64,000 bases of DNA from CALOBA01 sp942491465 (GCA_942491465.1 CALOBA010000063.1:10775-74774), one strand, 5' to 3'. Positions 1 through 7,680 are shown, numbered from the stretch's first letter. Numbers and translations: made by a program. Notes: generated by a model from the sequence alone, not told the origin.

Positions 1-747
1 GCGCAGATCGAGCCAGGCCTTGAGGTTGTCGAGGCCGGCCACGTCGGCGAAGCTCGCGGTGTCGTACTCGAAGGAGACGGCGCCCTCGGGACCGAGCAGG
101 GCGTACTTGGCCCGGGTGACCTCGGTGACGTCGTCGTCGGTGATGGCGCCGTCGTTCTGGATGGCGTTGCGGATCAGGCGCCGGGCGTCGGATTCGGTGA
201 CGCCGAGCAGGTTGCGCGAGAGTCGGTCGACGGCATCGCGATTGGCGCGGACCCGCGCCCGCGCCGGGCCCTGCTGCCAGCGCTGGGCCTCTTCGCGGAT
301 CAGCGACAGGATGCGGCGGCGATCCGGCAGACGCAGGCTGAAGCGGGCGCTTAAGTGGCGCAGCTCCGGCGGGGTCTCCACGGCGTGGCTGACGAGCACC
401 AGGCGGCGGCTGCGCTCGGCCTGATCCTGGCCGATCTCCTTGAGCAGGCGCACATGCATCGGCTGGTCGAGAAACGGATGGAAGTCGAGCAGTAGATAGA
501 TGCCGGGCTCGGCGGTGACCTTCAGGTGGCGCAGCAGCTCCAAGGGCGGGGCCAGCTCCTGCTGGGTCGAGCGCTGATACTCGATGCGCCGCAGACCGTC
601 GGTGAGGGTCCAGCAGTACACCGGCTGGCCCAGGTGCATCCCCAGGCGCGTGAACAGGCCCAGGATGCGCTGCTCCTCCAGCGACTCGATCAGCAGGATC
701 GCTGTCTCCGAGCGCAGCAGCAGCTCCAGGTCGTGCAGGTCGGTCAT
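1..747 (-). CDS. AAA-family ATPase (Ycf46-like), N-terminal part only
   Basis: The reading frame starts at an ATG (complement of 745-747) and runs open off the left edge, so only the first 249 residues are visible. The visible part opens MTDLHDLELLLRSETAILL and continues through a region typical of the non-catalytic N-terminus of Ycf46-type AAA proteins. The motif ASFADVAGLDNLKAWL near residues 234-249 marks the entry to the AAA module. The Walker A and B motifs lie outside the window. ApaH ends 12 bp upstream on the same strand, so this gene may be the last of the apaG-apaH transcript. The family assignment is good; the cellular role of these ATPases is poorly known. Confidence 0.75.
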   Translation of the reverse strand, partial: MTDLHDLELLLRSETAILLIESLEEQRILGLFTRLGMHLGQPVYCWTLTDGLRRIEYQRSTQQELAPPLELLRHLKVTAEPGIYLLLDFHPFLDQPMHVRLLKEIGQDQAERSRRLVLVSHAVETPPELRHLSARFSLRLPDRRRILSLIREEAQRWQQGPARARVRANRDAVDRLSRNLLGVTESDARRLIRNAIQNDGAITDDDVTEVTRAKYALLGPEGAVSFEYDTASFADVAGLDNLKAWLDLR

Positions 748-759
748 GCTTGTGCTCGC

Positions 760-1596
760 TTAGCTGGCAGGTTGCAGGTGGCCGGTACAGCCCACCGAGA
801 AGACCTCGATGGGCTTGCGCTTGCGCACGCGCACCGCCGTCAGCGCCCCGCCCCAGAGGCAGCCACTGTCCAGGGCCCAGATGTTGTCGGAGGCGCAATA
901 GCCAAGCGTCGACCAGTGACCGAAGATGATGCGGGTGTCGCGGGTGCGTCGGCCGGGCACCTGGAACCAGGGCACGGCGTCCGCGCTCTGGGTGCCGGGT
1001 CGGCCCTTCTCGTGCAGCAGCAGGTTGCCGTCGGCGTCGCAACAACGCAGCCGGGTCAGGCAGTTGGTGATGAAGCGCAGCCGCTCGGTGCCCTGCAGGT
1101 CGTCGGACCAGCGGCTCGGTTCGTTGCCGTACATCAGCTGCAGGAATGCCTGATGGTCCGGTCCGCGCAGCACCTGCTCCAGCTCGCCGGCACAGGCGAC
1201 GGCCTGGTCCAGGTCCCATTGCGGCGGCAGGCCGGCGTGGATCATGGCGAAGCGCTTCTTGGTGTCCAGGTGCAGCAGCGGGCGGTGGCGCAGCCAATCC
1301 AGCAGCTCGTCGCGATCCGGGGCCGCGAGCACCGCATCGAGGGTGTCCTTCTTGCCGCGCGCATCCACACCGGCGGCCACCGCGAGCAGGTGCAGGTCGT
1401 GATTGCCGAGCACCACCACGGCGCGCTCTCCGAGCCCCTTGAACCAGCGCAGCACCTCAAGCGATTGCGGGCCGCGGTTGACCAGATCGCCGACGCACCA
1501 TAGCCGGTCCTGGTCGGGGTTGAAGCCGATGACGTCGAGCAGGCGGCGCAGCTCGTCGTAGCAGCCCTGGATGTCGCCGATGGCGTAGGTGGCCAT
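760..1596 (-). CDS. apaH: Symmetrical bis(5'-nucleosyl)-tetraphosphatase ApaH
   Basis: This 278-residue protein is predicted to hydrolyse diadenosine tetraphosphate (Ap4A) to two ADP in the cytoplasm. The metallophosphatase signature is clear: MATYAIGDIQGCYDELRRL at the N-terminus (GDIQG supplies metal ligands), then VGDLVNRGPQSLEVLR and VVVLGNHDLHLL (GNHD). LRFITNCLTRLR and GHWSTLG further along are typical of ApaH. Its length matches the family (about 275-280 residues). It follows apaG with a 6-bp gap on the same strand, the standard apaG-apaH pair. ksgA, often immediately upstream of apaG, is not present here. Confidence 0.96.
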   Translation of the reverse strand: MATYAIGDIQGCYDELRRLLDVIGFNPDQDRLWCVGDLVNRGPQSLEVLRWFKGLGERAVVVLGNHDLHLLAVAAGVDARGKKDTLDAVLAAPDRDELLDWLRHRPLLHLDTKKRFAMIHAGLPPQWDLDQAVACAGELEQVLRGPDHQAFLQLMYGNEPSRWSDDLQGTERLRFITNCLTRLRCCDADGNLLLHEKGRPGTQSADAVPWFQVPGRRTRDTRIIFGHWSTLGYCASDNIWALDSGCLWGGALTAVRVRKRKPIEVFSVGCTGHLQPAS

Positions 1597-1602
1597 GTCG
1601 GG

Positions 1603-1992
1603 TCAGTGCAGCCGGGCGTGACTGGACAGGGAGAAGGGCGGGATCTCGGCCTCGAACCGGGTGCCGTCGTCGGCGCGCATGGAATAGCTCCCGTGCATGC
1701 TGCCCACCGGCGTCGGGATCTGCGTGCCGCTGCTGTAGCGGTAGGACTCGCCGGGCTTGAGGTGGGGCTGCTCGCCGACGACCCCGGCGCCGCGCACCTC
1801 CTGGGTCTCGCCGTTGGCGTCGGTGACGATCCAGTGCCGCGACAGCAGCTGCGCCGGCTCGGTCCCCAGATTCTCGATGGTGACGGTGTAGGCGAAGGTG
1901 AACAGGTCTGTCGTGGGGTTGGACTGTTCGGCCAGGTAGGTGGAGACGGCGTTCACGGTGACGCGGTAGCGGGCGGGTTCGACAGGGGTCAT
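1603..1992 (-). CDS. apaG: ApaG domain protein
   Basis: The 129-residue product starts MTPVEPARYRVTVNAVSTYL at the ATG complementing 1990-1992. A longer upstream reading frame exists, but it lacks similarity and would overrun the family length (about 125 residues). The family-defining stretches are VTIENLG, LLSRHWIVTDANG and VGEQPHLKPGESYRYSSG, followed by GSMHGSYSM near the C-terminus. ApaG folds as a fibronectin III-like beta sandwich; its biochemical role is uncertain, although it has been tied to divalent cation efflux phenotypes. It is the first gene of the apaG-apaH pair. Confidence 0.95.
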   Translation of the reverse strand: MTPVEPARYRVTVNAVSTYLAEQSNPTTDLFTFAYTVTIENLGTEPAQLLSRHWIVTDANGETQEVRGAGVVGEQPHLKPGESYRYSSGTQIPTPVGSMHGSYSMRADDGTRFEAEIPPFSLSSHARLH

Positions 1993-2390
1993 GATCGGGC
2001 TCTCGGAGCGGATGGGGCGGATGCGATGGCGGCGGGTGCCGACGGGCTTGGGCGCAATGATACGGCAGGCGGTGGTGGCGGATCGACCGGATGAGCGCGT
2101 TCCTGACGCGCCGGCGTGATGGTCCGGGCGATCCGGGGGCAAGCTGTCGCCGCCGGCGTGGACGCAACAATCCCTATCACAGGTGCCGCCTTCGTGGGCA
2201 TTGTTGCAGCAGAGCAACCCCAACGGGGGCAAAATGACCGATAATGCGTCGCTGTCGGGCTGCCGCCGGTCATGCACCGGAGGCCGCCCCCTCGCGACGC
2301 CCGCCGCGCTCACCGGTCCGCTCCCCTGCGGGCGAGGCAGGCGCAGGCGCTCGAAATGATGTCCAGTTTGAACGAATCATGGGAGTATCG
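1993..2390. other. Intergenic region between divergent apaG and the small membrane protein
   Basis: About 400 bp separate the divergent starts of apaG (minus) and the small membrane protein (plus). The stretch is GC-rich and holds no reading frame with recognisable protein character. It must carry the promoters for both directions, but no unambiguous -35/-10 pair stands out. Confidence 0.5.
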
Positions 2391-2558
2391 ATGAGCTATC
2401 GGCGCCGCCGTTCCAAGCCCGATCTATTTGCCACGCTGCTGATCCTGGTCCTGGTGGGCATGTCGGTGACGCTCGCCTACCAGATCAGCGTCTACCATGG
2501 CCAAGCCGAGCAGCCGATGGCGCGGCAGCCGGCAGTGCTCGACGACGTTGGAGGTTGA
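2391..2558 (+). CDS. Small single-pass membrane protein, unknown
   Basis: This 55-residue protein begins MSYRRRRSKPDLFATLL at an ATG preceded by GGGAG (2381-2385). It has a strongly basic N-terminus, one hydrophobic helix (LLILVLVGMSVTLAYQISV, about residues 16-34) and a short polar tail, as expected for a cytoplasmic-in inner membrane anchor. Its stop codon is separated by one base from the ATG of the next gene, whose ribosome binding site lies inside this gene, which indicates translational coupling. No function can be assigned. The long in-frame extension upstream of 2391 looks non-coding. Confidence 0.6.
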   Translation: MSYRRRRSKPDLFATLLILVLVGMSVTLAYQISVYHGQAEQPMARQPAVLDDVGG

Positions 2559-2559
2559 G

Positions 2560-3501
2560 ATGGCGGATGTGCATCGCTTGCGCGTGGGCGTGGTCGGCGT
2601 CGGCTACCTGGGACGCTTCCATGCCCTGATCTATTCCCGACTGGCGGATGTGGAGCTGGTGGGCGTCGTCGACGTCGATGCGGCGCGGGCGCAGGCCGTG
2701 GCGGAGGAGGCCGGTTGTCGGCATTTCGCCACGCCGGAGCAGCTGATCGGCGCGGTGGACGCCGTGAGCGTCGTCGCGCCGACCACGGCCCATCTGCAGG
2801 TCGCCGCGCCGCTGCTGAAGCAGGGCGTGCACATGCTGCTGGAAAAGCCCATCGCCGTCGACGCGGCCGAAGGCGCCGAGATCGTGCGTCTGGCCGACGA
2901 GGCCGGCGTGATCCTGCAGATCGGCCACCTGGAGCGCTTCAACGCCGGCATCATGGCCCTGGCGGAGCGCATCGACGCCCCGCGCTACATCGAGGCCCAG
3001 CGCATGGGCGGCTTCACCGAGCGCGCCACCGACGTCGACGTGGTCTCGGATCTGATGATCCACGACATCGACATCATCCTGGCGCTGATGCCCACCGAGC
3101 TGGTCGACGTGCGCGCCGTCGGCACGCCGGTGCTCACCACCCACGTCGACATCGCCAGCGCCCGGCTGGAGTTTGCCGACGGGGCCGTCGCCAACGTCGT
3201 CGCCAGCCGTGTCTCCGACCGCAAGATCCGCCACATTCGCGTCTTCCAGCCCCAAGGCTACCTGTCGCTGGACTTCATCGAGCAGACCCTCGACATCGCC
3301 GCCCCCCGCCCGGTCCCCGGGGCCGAACGCCCGGAGATCGCCCGCGAGCGCATCAACGTCGAGCCCATCAAGCCCCTCGACGCCGAGATCGCCGCCTTTG
3401 TCGACGCCGTGCGCCACCGCCGCCGACCCCTGGTGGACGGGCGCGTCGGCCTGCGGGCGCTGGAGGTGGCGCTTAAGGTGCGCGAGCGCATCGGCGGCTA
3501 G
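2560..3501 (+). CDS. Gfo/Idh/MocA family NAD(P)-dependent oxidoreductase
   Basis: The 313-residue product opens with a Rossmann nucleotide-binding motif, VGVVGVGYLGRFHALIY (GxGxxG type). The hallmark EKP sits in LLEKPIAVDAAEGAEIV (about residues 95-111), and the C-terminal alpha/beta substrate domain contains DVVSDLMIHDIDIILALMP. The ATG at 2560 is chosen because GGAGG lies 6-10 bases upstream and the motif follows closely; an in-frame upstream ATG at 2497 would bury the start in the preceding gene. Members act on sugar or sugar-nucleotide carbons. The GnnA branch (UDP-GlcNAc 3-dehydrogenase for lipid A) is one possibility, but no transaminase partner is adjacent. Its stop codon directly abuts a truncated attC-like sequence. 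Confidence 0.85.
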   Translation: MADVHRLRVGVVGVGYLGRFHALIYSRLADVELVGVVDVDAARAQAVAEEAGCRHFATPEQLIGAVDAVSVVAPTTAHLQVAAPLLKQGVHMLLEKPIAVDAAEGAEIVRLADEAGVILQIGHLERFNAGIMALAERIDAPRYIEAQRMGGFTERATDVDVVSDLMIHDIDIILALMPTELVDVRAVGTPVLTTHVDIASARLEFADGAVANVVASRVSDRKIRHIRVFQPQGYLSLDFIEQTLDIAAPRPVPGAERPEIARERINVEPIKPLDAEIAAFVDAVRHRRRPLVDGRVGLRALEVALKVRERIGG

Positions 3502-3534
3502 CCCAAAGGCGTCGGGCTTGCGCGCTAGTTGGGC
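3501..3534 (-). repeat. Truncated attC-like site at the array's chromosomal end
   Basis: Read on the minus strand this begins with the core GCCCAAC, then a CAAGCCCGAC box, and ends after only 34 bp in a partial complementary half. The other three sites of the array are 89-94 bp with the same outer core and inner box, so this appears to be a deleted or collapsed copy. It touches the stop codon (3499-3501) of the oxidoreductase gene, defining the distal end of the cassette array. Confidence 0.6.
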
Positions 3535-3552
3535 GACTTTGTTATTCATCGA

Positions 3553-3672
3553 TTAGAGAAAGCGCTGGATAAAACCATTAAACACGCCAAATTCCGCAAG
3601 TCTTTCCGTTCGGCGAGCTGTTGCCTCGCGTTGCTTTGAACTATCTTTCGGCGGCAACCAGATAGTGGTCAT
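3553..3672 (-). CDS. Short cassette-borne reading frame, 39 residues
   Basis: Within the roughly 150-bp cassette between the truncated site and the attC-like site at 3685-3773, the minus strand has an ATG 13 bp from the cassette's leading edge. It reads MTTIWLPPKDSSKQREATAR and ends in NGFIQRFL. The position is right for a cassette gene read in array orientation. No family is recognised, and a chance frame cannot be excluded at this length. Confidence 0.35.
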   Translation of the reverse strand: MTTIWLPPKDSSKQREATARRTERLAEFGVFNGFIQRFL

Positions 3673-3684
3673 TTACATTGTCGG

Positions 3685-3773
3685 GCCCAACGTCAACCGC
3701 AGCCCGCGCCAAACTGCGGCCACGCGCGAAGCGCCGGCCGCAGTTTGGCGTCGGGCTGGCGGACTTGTTGGGC
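3685..3773 (-). repeat. attC-like recombination site, 89 bp
   Basis: The outer ends are complementary 7-mers, GTTGGGC at 3767-3773 and GCCCAAC at 3685-3691, matching the RYYYAAC/GTTRRRY consensus of integron attC sites. Inside, arms of about 20 nt (read minus: GACGCCAAACTGCGGCC and its near-complement) fold around a short GC-rich loop. Read on the minus strand, the box CCAGCCCGAC after the core matches the L'' region and sets the orientation of the array. It lies 68 bp after the stop of the preceding cassette gene. Confidence 0.75.
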
Positions 3774-3840
3774 GTTTTCATTCATTCGATCTAACGACAA
3801 TTAAGCCTAACCCCGCTTCCGAAGGAATTCAGCTATTGCC

Positions 3841-4236
3841 TCAGGAGGATCGTATCGTAGTTGAACCCCATTCGGTTTCATCGCTCGTCTCGCTGGGATT
3901 GAATTTGAGAATTACGTCTTTCCTTTTTTCAAGACGAAGGTTCAATTCGGCTTGTAGAGAAGGACCAGGCTCTACCAATTTGCTTGAAACAACTTTATAG
4001 GTGTGCGACCCATCCGTGTTGGTAACCTCTATTAGCTCTTCAAGTCGAATCGCCCTCGGCGCCTGCCTTTTTAGCTTTCGGAGCGACCCATCCGGGTTGG
4101 TAACCTCTATTAGCTCTTCAAGTTGAATCATCCCCGGCGTCTGTCTTTTTAGCTTTAGGAGAGAAATCACGGCAGCCGCAAGAGAAGCAAGCGCGCCGCC
4201 GATACCAATAACTATGGCGATGTACTCAAAGCTCAT
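3841..4236 (-). CDS. Cassette-borne single-TM protein with a 26-residue tandem duplication
   Basis: This 131-residue protein begins MSFEYIAIVIGIGGALASL with one hydrophobic helix (about residues 5-27), followed by a soluble domain. Two adjacent copies of a 26-residue unit are visible, LKRQTPGMIQLEELIEVTNP and LKRQAPRAIRLEELIEVTNT, each followed by DGS. They are encoded by a 78-bp direct repeat at about 4003-4158. The start overlaps the stop of the upstream gene by one base (TAATG), so the two are likely translated as a pair. AT content is clearly higher than in neighbouring chromosomal genes, as expected for cassette cargo. No known family is recognised. Confidence 0.65.
   Translation of the reverse strand: MSFEYIAIVIGIGGALASLAAAVISLLKLKRQTPGMIQLEELIEVTNPDGSLRKLKRQAPRAIRLEELIEVTNTDGSHTYKVVSSKLVEPGPSLQAELNLRLEKRKDVILKFNPSETSDETEWGSTTIRSS
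4003..4158 (-). repeat. 78-bp direct tandem repeat inside a cassette gene
   Basis: Two copies with a period of 78 bp lie in frame within the 131-residue membrane protein gene; the shared segment TAACCTCTATTAGCTCTTCA starts at 4023 and again at 4101. The copies differ at several positions, so the duplication is not brand new. Confidence 0.85.
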
Positions 4237-4715
4237 TATTGTTTCTCCGCAAGTATGACGCAGCCGCCGCTGGCCGCTATAGTGAGAAGCAATATGACTA
4301 GTGAAGTCTCCGCTACCCTGTCGTCGTTAATATTTGGAGACCCGGCTCCGGAAACAGCGGCGAACAATAAAGCCGAAATTATCACAAGAAGGAGGCTGCC
4401 GCCAGCAGAAACGGCTTTTAGTGTGCGATATTCGGAACCGGTAGCAATCAAGTTTCCAGCGGCGCTTGCGCCAAGTGCAACGGAGATGATGAACAACTCC
4501 CCGCGTGAAATAACTTGAACGTAATCCGGCTTGTCCGTAAGAAAGTAAAAAATCAGGCTGAAGAGGATCGGCGATAGCGACAACAGGACGCCAAAGATCA
4601 CCCATACAGTCAATCTGTGCAAAGCGTCGCTGGCGCCTGCACGAACAAGAAAAAAATACGTGACGGCAATCATAGTCAGCGCTGACATCACAGCGGCACT
4701 GTAGACCATGTGCAC
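4236..4715 (-). CDS. Cassette-borne polytopic membrane protein, unknown
   Basis: This 159-residue protein has four or five predicted hydrophobic helices: MHMVYSAAVMSALTMIAVTY at the N-terminus, then VWVIFGVLLSLSPILFSLIF, a segment around LFIISVALGASAAGNLIA, SLLLVIISALLFAAV and SLVILLLTIAASGGCVIL at the C-terminus. It shares a one-base overlap with the next gene and sits in one cassette between the attC-like sites at 4793-4885 and 3685-3773. Base composition is lower in GC than flanking core genes. The pair resembles small two-component membrane modules often carried by sedentary integrons, but no family can be named. Confidence 0.6.
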   Translation of the reverse strand: MHMVYSAAVMSALTMIAVTYFFLVRAGASDALHRLTVWVIFGVLLSLSPILFSLIFYFLTDKPDYVQVISRGELFIISVALGASAAGNLIATGSEYRTLKAVSAGGSLLLVIISALLFAAVSGAGSPNINDDRVAETSLVILLLTIAASGGCVILAEKQ

Positions 4716-4792
4716 CTCCGTAGCTTTATGCCGCCTAGATTAGAGCGGATTTGTGGAAGACCGTTCCGTAAGCTCGCGAGATCCTTGCCAGC

Positions 4793-4885
4793 GCCCAACG
4801 TTAAGCCTGGCCCGCCGCCCGTTGCCGCGCCGTTCGCGAAGCGACGGCGCGGCAACGGGCGGTCGGGCCGAGGCGCTTGTTGGCC
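4793..4885 (-). repeat. attC-like recombination site, 93 bp
   Basis: The ends are GTTGGCC (4879-4885) and GCCCAAC (4793-4799). Long complementary arms (CGCCCGTTGCCGCGCCG and its complement) flank a loop containing TTCGCGAA. The minus-strand box GGCCCGAC parallels the CAGCCCGAC box of the other sites. The leading core deviates by one base from RYYYAAC. Confidence 0.7.
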
Positions 4886-5175
4886 GCTTGCTGCGCCGAT
4901 GCGCCCTTGGCAGCCGCGCTGAGCCGAGGCGCCCTGCGGCTGCCGCGGTCGGCGGCGCACCTGCATTCTGCGCGCCTTGCCGGCAAGCGCCAAGCCTGAG
5001 CGGCGATGCCCGGCTTTGCCGAGGCCGCCCATGGCTTCCGCCGCGGCTGGCGGCGAATTTGCATTCTTCTCGACCTTGCCGGAGCCGCCGGGCTTTGCGG
5101 ACTCCGCGATGCATTTGCCGAAGGCGCTGAGCCAATGCATTTGATGTCCGCGGATGGCGGCGTCTTTGTTGCTGC
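4886..5175 (-). other. 290-bp cassette without a convincing gene
   Basis: This interval between two attC-like sites is open in several frames on both strands because it is very GC-rich. None of the products has globular protein character; they are rich in Arg, Ala and Pro. Degenerate repeats with TTGCCGG and GCATTTG motifs recur every 50-90 bp. It is best described as a cassette with no recognised coding content. Confidence 0.5.
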
Positions 5176-5269
5176 GGCCAACGTTACGCGCAGCCCGCCG
5201 CCAACTGGTCAGCCGTCCGCGCCAGCGGCGGCTGGCCAGTTGGCGGTCGGGCTGGCGCGCTAGTTAGAC
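5176..5269 (-). repeat. attC-like recombination site, 94 bp
   Basis: The ends are GTTAGAC (5263-5269) and GGCCAAC (5176-5182), with inner arms GCCAACTGGTCAGCCG and GGCTGGCCAGTTGGCGG. On the minus strand the leading core GTCTAAC contains the TAA stop codon of the PIN-like gene, a placement typical of integron cassettes, where the gene ends within the R'' core. This supports the minus orientation of the array. Confidence 0.75.
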
Positions 5270-5566
5270 GCTCGTTTGAAAAGACCTGCCGCGCCTCTCC
5301 ATTACAGACCAGCGCCGGTTTACAAAGCCTTTGCTTTCGCGTTGCACTCTGCGCGTAGACTCTTCAGTCGCAGAGAAATCCAGTTCAAGGTTCTGTCCAA
5401 CTAGCTTGACGGGAATGCCGCTGGTCTGGGCGGCGAAGCGATTCAGCACCGAATCTTCGGTGATTAAATGCGCGCCTTCTTCCAGCGCCACAGCCAAAAT
5501 AAGTATGTCGTTTAATGAGTTCCGGAAGTTATCCTTAAGGTTATTATTTGGTGGAATTTGAGAGGG
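5264..5566 (-). pseudogene. PIN-like toxin domain protein, N-terminus missing
   Basis: The frame reads NDILILAVALEEGAHLITED, then SVLNRFA and GIPVKLV. This resembles the C-terminal half of PIN-domain nucleases, in which a late acidic residue (here in ITED) belongs to the active site. The open frame extends upstream of the only available start (TTG at 5497) as PNNNLKDNFRNSLNDI, which still looks like PIN sequence. The true start should therefore lie further upstream, but from about 5570 the sequence turns into G-run-rich material and similarity ends. The first half is absent, so either the cassette is truncated or the assembly is wrong here. The stop lies inside the attC-like core. Confidence 0.6.
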
Positions 5567-5945
5567 AACCGGGAGCCGGTTGGGTGGGGGGGCTCTTTGA
5601 GGGGCGTGCAGTAAACACGGGTGGGGCTAACAAAAACGCCATCCTGTCTCGCAGCTTCTTCTGTGTCTTCTTGTAATGTGTGTGTGGGGGTGGGGTGGCG
5701 CTGCTCGTCGCCAGAGTGTATGTCGTCTGGCGGTGGGAAGGCATCCTCAACAGGGGGGGAAAATTGTTGAAAAATTTAATATAGATTTTGGGGGCGGGTG
5801 GGGGGGGGGATATTGTGGTATTTTTACGGGGGGTTCGGGGGGGGATTGTGTAGCGGGACATTTGGGTGTGCGCGGGGATGTATGGGGGGTTGTTGCTGGT
5901 TGGTTGTGTATGTCTGTAGAGTTGGCGCGACGGCGGAGCTGATGC
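5567..5945. other. G-run-rich, T/G-biased stretch of doubtful origin
   Basis: This stretch is dominated on the plus strand by G and T, with runs of six to ten G (for example around 5801-5810, 5828 and 5839) and very little A or C. No reading frame in it looks like protein. The composition is unlike both the cassettes to the left and the core genes to the right. It resembles low-quality or two-colour-chemistry read sequence carried into an assembly, although a G-quadruplex-prone element cannot be excluded from sequence alone. Confidence 0.55.
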
Positions 5946-7247
5946 ACCCCGCGTTGCCCGCGTCGTCGGCCGCGGTAGGCGTGTGGAGTCGAGTGTGTGG
6001 GTCGTCGTCTTCTCCACAGTTAATTAGGCCGGAACCTCTGTTCGGCGTCTTAGGCGGACTGCGCAACTAAGCCTCGTAACATGGGATCCGACGTTCATTA
6101 GGTGTACGCGACGTGCCCCGCCGCGCGTCCTCGCCGGGGAGTTTGACGGGAATCATCCCGCTGGTGCAACGCGAACTTAGTGATCAGGATCAAAACGGCG
6201 TTAGATTTGTGGCAAGAACTTTGCCGTCGGTCGGGCGAGCGCCGGCACAAGCTGTCGTCTCGGCCAACTCAGCCTGTCCACGTTAAGTCTTATACCTCGG
6301 AACCCTGGCTTTGCGCCTTAGGCGGGCCCCCGGTGTTATGGACTATTCTGGAATTTTGTTGATCGCGAAGTCGCCGATGGGTAGCCCGGAGGTTTCATCA
6401 ATGTCCACAGAAGCTCCTCGAAGCCACGCGGGTGCGGCAAGGTCCGGGCGGTCCACTCGGGGGCCGCAGGCGACGCCGCCGCGAAGGGAGGGGGGGAAGC
6501 TCTCAAGCTGGGACCAATTACGGTGACAGTGCGGCCTGGCAAGGCCGCGTGTTCTAGCGGGTGGAAGTCTCGCCTGGGTAATCGTGAGCCGCGAGCTCAG
6601 TATCGAGACACGCGGAAACCAGGAAGGTCCGCGCATCGGTTCGCCGGAGGCGGGCACCCGTTAACAAGTATCAAATCGAGGACGCGGGCGGTGTTGCGCC
6701 TTAGTCGGAGCCATCCGTCGGAGCCATCCATAGTCGCTTTGAAGCTGGGTAATGCTGGGGCAGCGTTGCGGGGCTGCAAAGAGTTCTTGAGTGCATCTCT
6801 CGAGTCCAGCTTGGAGGCGTTCAGCCGCGAGCTTGAGGTGACACGGAGGCCATGTCGCAACGACCGCACAAGCCATCGCTCGGTCCGGCTGCGCCACTTG
6901 TTTCTGGACCGATCCCTATGAGGCGCTGGAAGTCCCGGTCAGGGTCGGGCGCTAAACGCCGAGGGTGGCCGCTTCCCGTCATACCAAGGCTCCGACCGCC
7001 GTCGCTGACCTCGCTGTCTCAGGCCGCGGATTCCTGTCCCGACGCACGGAGCGGCATCCGGTGTGGAGTATCGCAAGGCTCCACCGCGTCCTCGGCTTGT
7101 TCCTGGTCCCCGTGCGGTTGCTGAAACTCAGGTTAAAGCGACGACAAAGCCCTGAGCAGAAACGACAAGCCCCGACCTTGCCGGCATCCCATGCCAGGCT
7201 CCTTCAGGGCTTGCAGGCTGGGCTAGAGAAAAACGCAGCGACCGCGA
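5946..7247. other. 1.3-kb region with no recognisable gene
   Basis: No reading frame on either strand in this interval shows a recognisable family or a normal protein pattern. It contains an 11-bp direct repeat CGGAGCCATCC (twice near 6705-6730) and a 30-bp segment shared with position 19,853. No integrase gene or attI site could be seen, although this is the side of the cassette array where one would be expected. Confidence 0.5.
6888..6918 (+). repeat. 30-bp dispersed repeat, copy 1
   Basis: The segment containing CTGCGCCACTTGTTTCTG and then ACCGATCC recurs at 19,853-19,882 with two mismatches. Both copies are intergenic and on the same strand. Confidence 0.7.
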
Positions 7248-7553
7248 TCAGTCAGCCGCCACACCGACGGCCATGAACATAAACGCCTGCGCGTCACGCT
7301 CACCGCTATGCGCATCCCGCGTCTCGGCAACAAAGCCCTTGGCAGCGCTGACCTGATAAATCTGAAACACCGGCGCCTCGCGGCTCTCGCTGACGCAGTT
7401 GCCGGTCACCGCCGGCTGCCCATCGAATGTTCCCGGCGCGAAGAAGATGTCGTAGAAGCCGGGCTCGGACTCCTCCGACACGGTGAAATCACCGGAGCCG
7501 GACAGCACATTGCCGTCCTCGTCGACATAACCCCAAACGATTTTGGTTGCCAT
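7248..7553 (-). CDS. Hypothetical protein, 101 residues
   Basis: The product starts MATKIVWGYVDEDGNVLSGS and has a regular beta-rich, glycine-containing pattern (GDFTVSEESEPGFYDIFF, FDGQPAVTGNC), suggesting a small beta-sandwich. A purine-rich AACAAGAGGTATTGACC leader precedes the ATG on the minus strand. No family is recognised. It lies downstream of the nif operon on the same strand but 127 bp away, and nothing ties it to nitrogen fixation. Confidence 0.6.
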   Translation of the reverse strand: MATKIVWGYVDEDGNVLSGSGDFTVSEESEPGFYDIFFAPGTFDGQPAVTGNCVSESREAPVFQIYQVSAAKGFVAETRDAHSGERDAQAFMFMAVGVAAD

Positions 7554-7680
7554 TGGTCAATACCTCTTGTTGACATGGTTGGAAATAGAAAACCGAAATT
7601 CGAGCGATGCGTTCGATGGCAGACGGGCCTGGAGTTGGCGTTGACTGGGAGGTGCCGACCGAAGTCGGCGTACCCCGGGC

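Noticed and set aside
6137..6162. A second PIN-like fragment, from similarity of TTTGACGGGAAT to the cassette gene at 5,405
   Set aside because: Only about 20 bp agree and the flanks do not translate to PIN sequence; it is probably chance.
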